This document shows, piece by piece, positions 59,792 to 64,000 of a stretch of DNA of 64,000 nt (position 1 is its first letter; each line of letters opens with the position of its first letter). The stretch is from Paractinoplanes atraurantiacus. Its GTDB lineage: Bacteria > Actinomycetota > Actinomycetes > Mycobacteriales > Micromonosporaceae. Under the pieces are notes generated by a model. It saw only the letters and a list, made by a program, of their open reading frames with translations. It was not told the DNA's origin and made no database searches. The translations under genes were made by a program, and so were the position numbers. The stretch covers positions 62,001 to 126,000 of the forward strand of contig NZ_OBDY01000001.1 of NCBI RefSeq assembly GCF_900215205.1, read 5' to 3'.

Positions 59792-60631
59792 GTGGAGCTG
59801 TTGCACTCGGGGAAGATTCGGGAGATCTACGCCGATGGGGAGGACATCCTTCTCGTCGCGTCGGATCGGATCTCGATCTATGACGTCGTGCTTCCCACGG
59901 CTATCCCGGACAAGGGGAAGATCCTCACCCAGCTGTCGCTCTGGTGGTTCGAGCAGCTTGCTGACGTGGTGCCGAACCACATCATCTCCAGCACCGATGT
60001 TCCCGCTGAGTGGGCCGGCCGTGCCGTGCGGTGTGAGCGGCTCGACATGGTCATGGTCGAGTGCATCGCGCGGGGCTATCTCGCCGGGTCGGGGCTCAAG
60101 GACTACGAGCGGGACGGCGCCGTCTCCGGTGTGGTGCTTCCGCCGGGGCTGATCGAAGGGTCTCAGCTTCCTGAGCCGATCTTCACGCCTAGCAGCAAGG
60201 TGCCGCCGGGGCAGGGGCATGACGAGCCCATGACCTACGGCGATGTCGAGGCGAAGCTCGGGGCCGAGCGGGCGGCCGAGCTCAAGCGGATCACGCTCGA
60301 GGTGTACCGGCGGGGGTCGGAGATCGCGGCGGCCAAGGGGATCATCATCGCGGACACCAAGATCGAGCTTGGGGTGGCCAAGGATGGTTCTTTGAAGCTG
60401 GCCGACGAGTTGCTCACCCCGGATGCCGCCCGGTTCTGGTCGGCCGACGAGTGGAAGCCGGGTGGCACGCAGCGCTACCTCGACAAGCAGTTCCTGCGGG
60501 ACTGGGCCACCCACAACACTGACTGGGACCGTACCGAGCCGGGACCGGAGATTCCGGACAAGGTGGTCGAAGCGACCCGTAACCGGTACGTCGAGGTCTA
60601 CGAGCGGCTTACTGGGGACAAGTGGCGGTAA
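59792..60631 (+). CDS. purC: Phosphoribosylaminoimidazole-succinocarboxamide synthase
   Basis: 279 residues, GTG start with AAGGGGAG four bases upstream. SAICAR synthetase signatures: LHSGKIREIYADGEDILLVA, SDRISIYDVVLPTAIPDKG, MVMVECIARGYLAGSGLKDY, LPEPIFTPSSKV, IIIADTKIELG and DELLTPDAARFW. It joins CAIR with aspartate in purine synthesis. The gene marks the chromosomal edge of the defence island. Its 3' end overlaps the convergent DUF3040 gene by 34 bp. Confidence 0.96.
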   Translation: MELLHSGKIREIYADGEDILLVASDRISIYDVVLPTAIPDKGKILTQLSLWWFEQLADVVPNHIISSTDVPAEWAGRAVRCERLDMVMVECIARGYLAGSGLKDYERDGAVSGVVLPPGLIEGSQLPEPIFTPSSKVPPGQGHDEPMTYGDVEAKLGAERAAELKRITLEVYRRGSEIAAAKGIIIADTKIELGVAKDGSLKLADELLTPDAARFWSADEWKPGGTQRYLDKQFLRDWATHNTDWDRTEPGPEIPDKVVEATRNRYVEVYERLTGDKWR

Positions 60632-60879
60632 AAGGCCCCGGAGGACTTGTTGAAGAGGTACGTGCCGTAGCCGACGGCCAGCACCGCCATCAGCACGCCC
60701 GTCCAGCCGCCGAAGACGATGCACAGCGGGGCGATCGTCCACAGCAGAACCGCCAGGGCGATCCGCAGTCGGCGCCTGGGCCGGCTCATCCGGTCCACGC
60801 GCCGGCAGAAGCGGGGGTCCTTCTCGCGCAGCTGGGTCACCAAGCCGTCGAAGGCGGCCTTGTCAGTGGGATCGAGCAC
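60598..60879 (-). CDS. DUF3040-like small membrane protein
   Basis: 93 residues from the GTG at 60879 (GGAGG nine bases upstream). Short cytoplasmic N-terminus (VLDPTDKAAFDGLVTQLREK), then two hydrophobic helices (LAVLLWTIAPLCIVFGG, VLMAVLAVGYGTYLF). This is the layout of actinobacterial DUF3040 proteins, function unknown. Convergent overlap with purC. Confidence 0.75.
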   Translation of the reverse strand: MLDPTDKAAFDGLVTQLREKDPRFCRRVDRMSRPRRRLRIALAVLLWTIAPLCIVFGGWTGVLMAVLAVGYGTYLFNKSSGAFYRHLSPVSRS

Positions 60880-60981
60880 GGCTGACCACCTCCGAGAGGG
60901 ATGCCGGACGGGCGCATAGATACCCACCACCGTGTGCCTAAAAACGTACGCTGCGTCACCTGGCACACCTACGATCAACGA

Positions 60982-63204
60982 GTGGATTACGGTCACCCGC
61001 TCGAATTCGGGACGTTCATCACTCCCGTCAACAATCCGCCCAGGGCCGCTGTCGCTCGCGCGCAGCTCAGTGAGCAGCTCGGCTTCGACCTGGTCACGTT
61101 CCAGGACCACCCGTACCAGCCGGCGTTCCTGGACACGTGGACGCTGCTGAGCTGGGTGGCCGCGCAGACCGAGACGATCCACCTGGCCGGCAACGTGCTC
61201 AACGTGCCGATGCGGCCGGCCCCGGTCCTGGCCCGTGCCGCCGCCAGCCTCGACCTGCTCTCCGGCGGGCGGCTGGCGCTCGGTCTCGGCGCCGGCGCCT
61301 TCTGGGACGCCATGGTCGCCATGGGCTTTCCCCGGCGTACGCCCGGCGAGTCGGTGGAGCAGCTCGGCGAGGCCATCGACGTCATCCGCGAGCTGTGGAA
61401 CGAGGCCGAGACCAAACATTTGCGCTACGACGGCACCTACTACGAACTGGCCGGGGCCAAGCGCGGGCCGGCGCCCGAGCATGAGGTGCCGATCTGGGTG
61501 GGCGCCTACAAACCGCGGATGCTGCGCCTCGTGGGGGCCAAGGCCGACGGGTGGCTGCCGTCACTCTCGTACCTCAAATCGGGTGATCTCGCCCGGGGAA
61601 ATGAGCTGATCGACGAGGCGGCCACGACCGCGGGTCGTGATCCGCGGGAGATCCGGCGGCTGCTCAACATCGGCGGGCCGGGCAAGTCGCCCGAGGAGTG
61701 GATCGGCGAGCTCGTCCCGATGGCGCTGGAGAACGGCGTCGCCACCTTCATCCTCGGCACCGACGACCCGCAGGAGATGCAGCGTTTCGCGGCCGAGGTG
61801 ATTCCGGCGGTGCGGGAGGCGGTCGGGCGGGAACGTGCCCGCGAGGGGGTGACGACCGGGCCGGTGCGCAGCGCCGCCGTGCTCGCGCAGCGGCGGGACG
61901 ACATCGACTACGACGGTCTGCCGCCTTCGCTGTCGGCCGTCGAGCCCGGCGATTTCGGGTACGCCAAGGTGCGCTCCACCTACATGCGTGGTGGCTCGCC
62001 GGGTCTGGTGATCCAGCCGCGCGACGCCGGGCAGGTGGCCGAGGCGATCGCTTTCGCCAAGGAGCAAAAAGTTCCTTTGGCCGTACGCAGCGGCGGGCAC
62101 GGCATCAGCGGACGGTCCACGAACGACGGTGGCATCGTGATCGACCTGTCGTCCATGCGGGAGATCACCGTCCTGTCGGCCGAGCATCGCCTGGTGCGGG
62201 TCGAGGCCGGCGCCCGCTGGAAGGACGTGGCCGCGGTGCTGGCGCCGCACGGGTGGGCGCTGAGCAGTGGCGACTACGGCGGCGTGGGCGTGGGTGGCCT
62301 GGCCACCGCCGGCGGCATCGGCTGGCTGGCCCGCGAGCACGGGCTGACCATCGACCATGTGCGGGCGGCGGAGATGGTGCTCGCCGACGGCCGCCAGGTC
62401 CGGGTCAGCGATGAGGAGAACCAAGAGCTTTATTGGGCCGTACGGGGTGCCGGCGCCAATTTCGGCATCGTGACCGCGTTCGAGTTCGAGGTGAACGAGA
62501 TCGGCGATGTCGGCTTCGGCCAGTTCGTGTTCGAGGCGTCGGACGCGGCCGGGCTGCTGCGGGCGTGGGGCGAGGCGATGGAGGCGGCGCCGCGCGACGT
62601 CACCACCAACCTGATCATGGGGCCGCCACGCCGGGGGCAATCCTTGGCCCAGGTGTACGGGGTGGTCGACGCCGTGAAGCCGGAGACCATCATCGAGCGG
62701 TTCACGCCGGTCGCGCAGATCGCGCCGCTGCTCGACCAGCAGGTGCAGCTGGTGCCGTACGCCGGTGTGATGAACGTGCCCGACGCGACCCACGAGGGGC
62801 AGGGCGAGCCGGTGGCCCGCTCGGGCCTGATCGACCATCTGACGCCGGAGTTCTGCGACGCGGCGGCCGAGCTGCTCAGCTCGGGAACGGTCTACTTCTT
62901 CCAGGTGCGCTCGGTCGGCGGAGCCGTCGCCGATGTGCCGGAGGACGCCACCGCCTATTCGCACCGATCGGCCAACTTCTCAGTCGTCGCTTTCGGCTCA
63001 TCAAAGGACGAAATGGATGAAAAGTGGGCGGCGATGGGGTCCCACTTCCGGGGTCTCTATCTCTCGTTCGAGACCGACCAGAGCCCCGAACGTGTGCACG
63101 AAGCGTGGCCGGAGAAGTCGCTGGCCCGGCTGCGAGCCCTGAAGAAGCAGTACGACCCGGCCAACGTCTTCCGGGACAACTTCAACATCGACCCGGTGGG
63201 GTGA
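60982..63204 (+). CDS. Fusion of LLM-class flavin monooxygenase and FAD-linked oxidase
   Basis: 740 residues from the GTG at 60982, chosen because VDYGHPLEFGTF is the usual start; a TACGAT at 60970-60975 makes a leaderless transcript plausible. An ATG at 60901 would add 27 atypical residues. Residues ~1-300 are luciferase-like (F420/FMN): FDLVTFQDHPYQ, LSGGRLALGLGAG, IWVGAYKPRML. Residues ~330-740 are a berberine-bridge/PCMH FAD oxidase: RSGGHGISGRS, GVGVGGLATAGGIGWLAREH, and a C-terminal BBE-type YDPANVFRDNFNI. Each domain is complete. Fusion of two flavin enzymes implies channeling of one substrate; the reaction is unknown. Confidence 0.85.
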   Translation: MDYGHPLEFGTFITPVNNPPRAAVARAQLSEQLGFDLVTFQDHPYQPAFLDTWTLLSWVAAQTETIHLAGNVLNVPMRPAPVLARAAASLDLLSGGRLALGLGAGAFWDAMVAMGFPRRTPGESVEQLGEAIDVIRELWNEAETKHLRYDGTYYELAGAKRGPAPEHEVPIWVGAYKPRMLRLVGAKADGWLPSLSYLKSGDLARGNELIDEAATTAGRDPREIRRLLNIGGPGKSPEEWIGELVPMALENGVATFILGTDDPQEMQRFAAEVIPAVREAVGRERAREGVTTGPVRSAAVLAQRRDDIDYDGLPPSLSAVEPGDFGYAKVRSTYMRGGSPGLVIQPRDAGQVAEAIAFAKEQKVPLAVRSGGHGISGRSTNDGGIVIDLSSMREITVLSAEHRLVRVEAGARWKDVAAVLAPHGWALSSGDYGGVGVGGLATAGGIGWLAREHGLTIDHVRAAEMVLADGRQVRVSDEENQELYWAVRGAGANFGIVTAFEFEVNEIGDVGFGQFVFEASDAAGLLRAWGEAMEAAPRDVTTNLIMGPPRRGQSLAQVYGVVDAVKPETIIERFTPVAQIAPLLDQQVQLVPYAGVMNVPDATHEGQGEPVARSGLIDHLTPEFCDAAAELLSSGTVYFFQVRSVGGAVADVPEDATAYSHRSANFSVVAFGSSKDEMDEKWAAMGSHFRGLYLSFETDQSPERVHEAWPEKSLARLRALKKQYDPANVFRDNFNIDPVG

Positions 63205-63213
63205 CACGCGAAA

Positions 63214-63240
63214 GAGCACCCGCCCGATGGGCGAGTGCTC
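63214..63240. terminator. Terminator after the flavin-enzyme fusion
   Basis: GAGCACCCGCCC (63214-63225), loop GAT, GGGCGAGTGCTC (63229-63240): a 12-bp stem with one mismatch, ten bases after the stop. It lies between convergent genes and could serve both. Confidence 0.82.
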
Positions 63241-63255
63241 AGGTGTGGCGGCGCG

Positions 63256-63402
63256 CTAGGAGCGGCTGGTGGCGGTCGCGGCGTGGGTGACGCCGCATGT
63301 GGGGCACGGGTTGTTGGTCTGGCGGAGGCGCCAGCCCAGCCACACGCCCGACAGGAGGCTCAGGAGGCCGACGACAGCGGCGACCGTGACGGCGCCGGTC
63401 AT
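63256..63402 (-). CDS. 48-residue membrane protein with C-terminal CxxC
   Basis: ATG at 63402 overlaps the stop of the upstream gene (ATGA). One transmembrane helix (VTVAAVVGLLSLLSGVWLGW), then a short basic tail with NPCPTCGVTH, a CxxC that could bind metal or be redox active. A longer frame that covers the upstream gene is its shadow. No known family recognised. Confidence 0.65.
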   Translation of the reverse strand: MTGAVTVAAVVGLLSLLSGVWLGWRLRQTNNPCPTCGVTHAATATSRS

Positions 63403-63731
63403 GCGGCCGAGTGGCGCAGCGGAAGGCCGGACTGGGTGTAGAGGCTGCCGCGGCCGGGGAACGGCTGGCGGCGGTCGACCGCCGGGTCCTCGGACGAGCG
63501 GGCCGTCACGTACGGCGCGGTGAAGGTGTCGACGCCGGTGCCGAGGTGGGCGCCGGGGCGATAGGTGACAGTCACCGCGCGAGGCGAAGCCGCCTCGATC
63601 ACGCCGGCCCGCCAGCCGTCGCGGTAGACCCACACCCGGTCGGACGGGTGGTAGCTGTCGGCGGGCGCGACGTCCGCCGGGTCTCGCTGGGGTGGGGCGA
63701 TGGTGGGGGTAGCGGTCGGTGCCGTGGACAT
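63399..63731 (-). CDS. 110-residue hypothetical protein
   Basis: ATG at 63731. Low-complexity N-terminus (STAPTATPTIAPPQRDPADV), then a compact beta-rich domain (YHPSDRVWVYRDGWRAGVIE, RAVTVTYRP) of SH3-like or Tudor-like look, as seen in actinomycete proteins of unknown function. Coupled to the 48-residue membrane protein by ATGA overlap, so the two are one operon. Confidence 0.65.
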   Translation of the reverse strand: MSTAPTATPTIAPPQRDPADVAPADSYHPSDRVWVYRDGWRAGVIEAASPRAVTVTYRPGAHLGTGVDTFTAPYVTARSSEDPAVDRRQPFPGRGSLYTQSGLPLRHSAA

Positions 63732-64000
63732 CGAGTGGACCCTCCCAGATCTCGTCAGACACGGACGTCGGGGCGGAAATCACCGCCACCAGGCCCCCGC
63801 ATCGGCCGAGAAGCCGAACTTTCAGCACGCTCTGTCAGCAATCGGTGCGTGTCTGTCAGCTATCATCCTCGCCGACAGGTGCGTTCGCAAGGCCGGATGC
63901 ACGTGCATCCGCAGGGGGCGAATGCTTCGGGCGTTGCGCTCGGGTTGTTTCGCCGTGGAGGATCTCCCCCTTAGGATGCTTGGGGACTGCGGCCGGCAGC
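63732..64000. other. Window end: promoter region, no complete gene
   Basis: 269 bp upstream of the hypothetical operon. It includes a TATCAT at 63861-63866 and two CTGTCAGC-like words (63833-63840 and 63853-63860) that could be a direct-repeat operator. No convincing reading frame is present up to the end. Confidence 0.4.

Overview
The window looks like a chromosome segment of a high-GC actinomycete, most likely a Micromonosporaceae/Actinoplanes-type bacterium. The evidence is a strong G/C bias at third codon positions, many GTG starts and 4-bp start/stop overlaps, Tat-exported PhoX phosphatases with PHO-box-like repeats, a kdpFABC-DE operon, DUF3040 and DUF3618 genes, and an AA10 lytic polysaccharide monooxygenase. 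I cannot name the species. I saw no tRNA, rRNA, CRISPR array or intact insertion sequence.

Layout. 0-0.3 kb: start of a YibE/F-like membrane protein. 0.57-5.3 kb: operon of three PLP enzymes of different fold types (decarboxylase-like, cysteine synthase-rhodanese fusion, SufS-like) plus a methyltransferase, an unrecognised sulfur/amino-acid pathway. 5.3-7.1 kb: secreted beta-propeller/Ig-like protein. 7.15-10.9 kb: zinc ABC uptake operon behind a Zur-like box, ending with an ArsR-type regulator. 10.97-15.2 kb: tandem phoX paralogues, each behind two PHO-box units. 15.4-23.4 kb: kdp operon with two leading microproteins (one undescribed, plus KdpF), then KdpABC and KdpDE. 23.4-24.1 kb: IS256-type transposase remnant and a 12-unit 15-bp minisatellite. 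24.2-30.6 kb: signalling block (SDR-STAS fusion, STAS protein, EAL phosphodiesterase with degenerate GGDEF, PAS protein, NarL-type two-component pair). 30.8-37.0 kb: duplicated membrane protein, LRR-Roco-TIR protein, small CxxCxGxG protein and a degenerate HerA/FtsK-like membrane protein. 37-42.2 kb: LacI, MerR and cupin genes, an acyltransferase with a separate SGNH lipoprotein, and a DUF3618/holin-like pair. 42.3-44.6 kb: NaeI-type restriction endonuclease without an adjacent methyltransferase, then an MFS exporter. 45-46.4 kb: LPMO translationally coupled to a DUF305 lipoprotein. 46.5-49.1 kb: two-component system and secreted protein.

49.1-59.7 kb is a lower-GC accessory island: Vsr endonuclease, two divergent paralogous cytosine-5 methyltransferases, an OLD/AAA15-type ATPase, a DUF3883 PD-(D/E)XK protein, an SNF2 helicase, a ParB-like protein, and a winged-helix/zinc-finger protein. 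It is flanked by ordinary genes (secreted protein gene on one side, purC on the other). This is the best candidate for an undescribed modification-dependent defence system. 59.8-64 kb returns to housekeeping: purC, DUF3040, an LLM-flavin/FAD-oxidase fusion and small hypothetical genes.

Themes: metal and ion homeostasis (Zn uptake, K+ uptake, probable Cu supply to LPMO), phosphate scavenging, c-di-GMP and anti-sigma signalling, and three loci that look like genome defence (Roco-TIR, NaeI-like, methyltransferase island). All functions are inferred from motifs and family knowledge read by eye; no database search was run.
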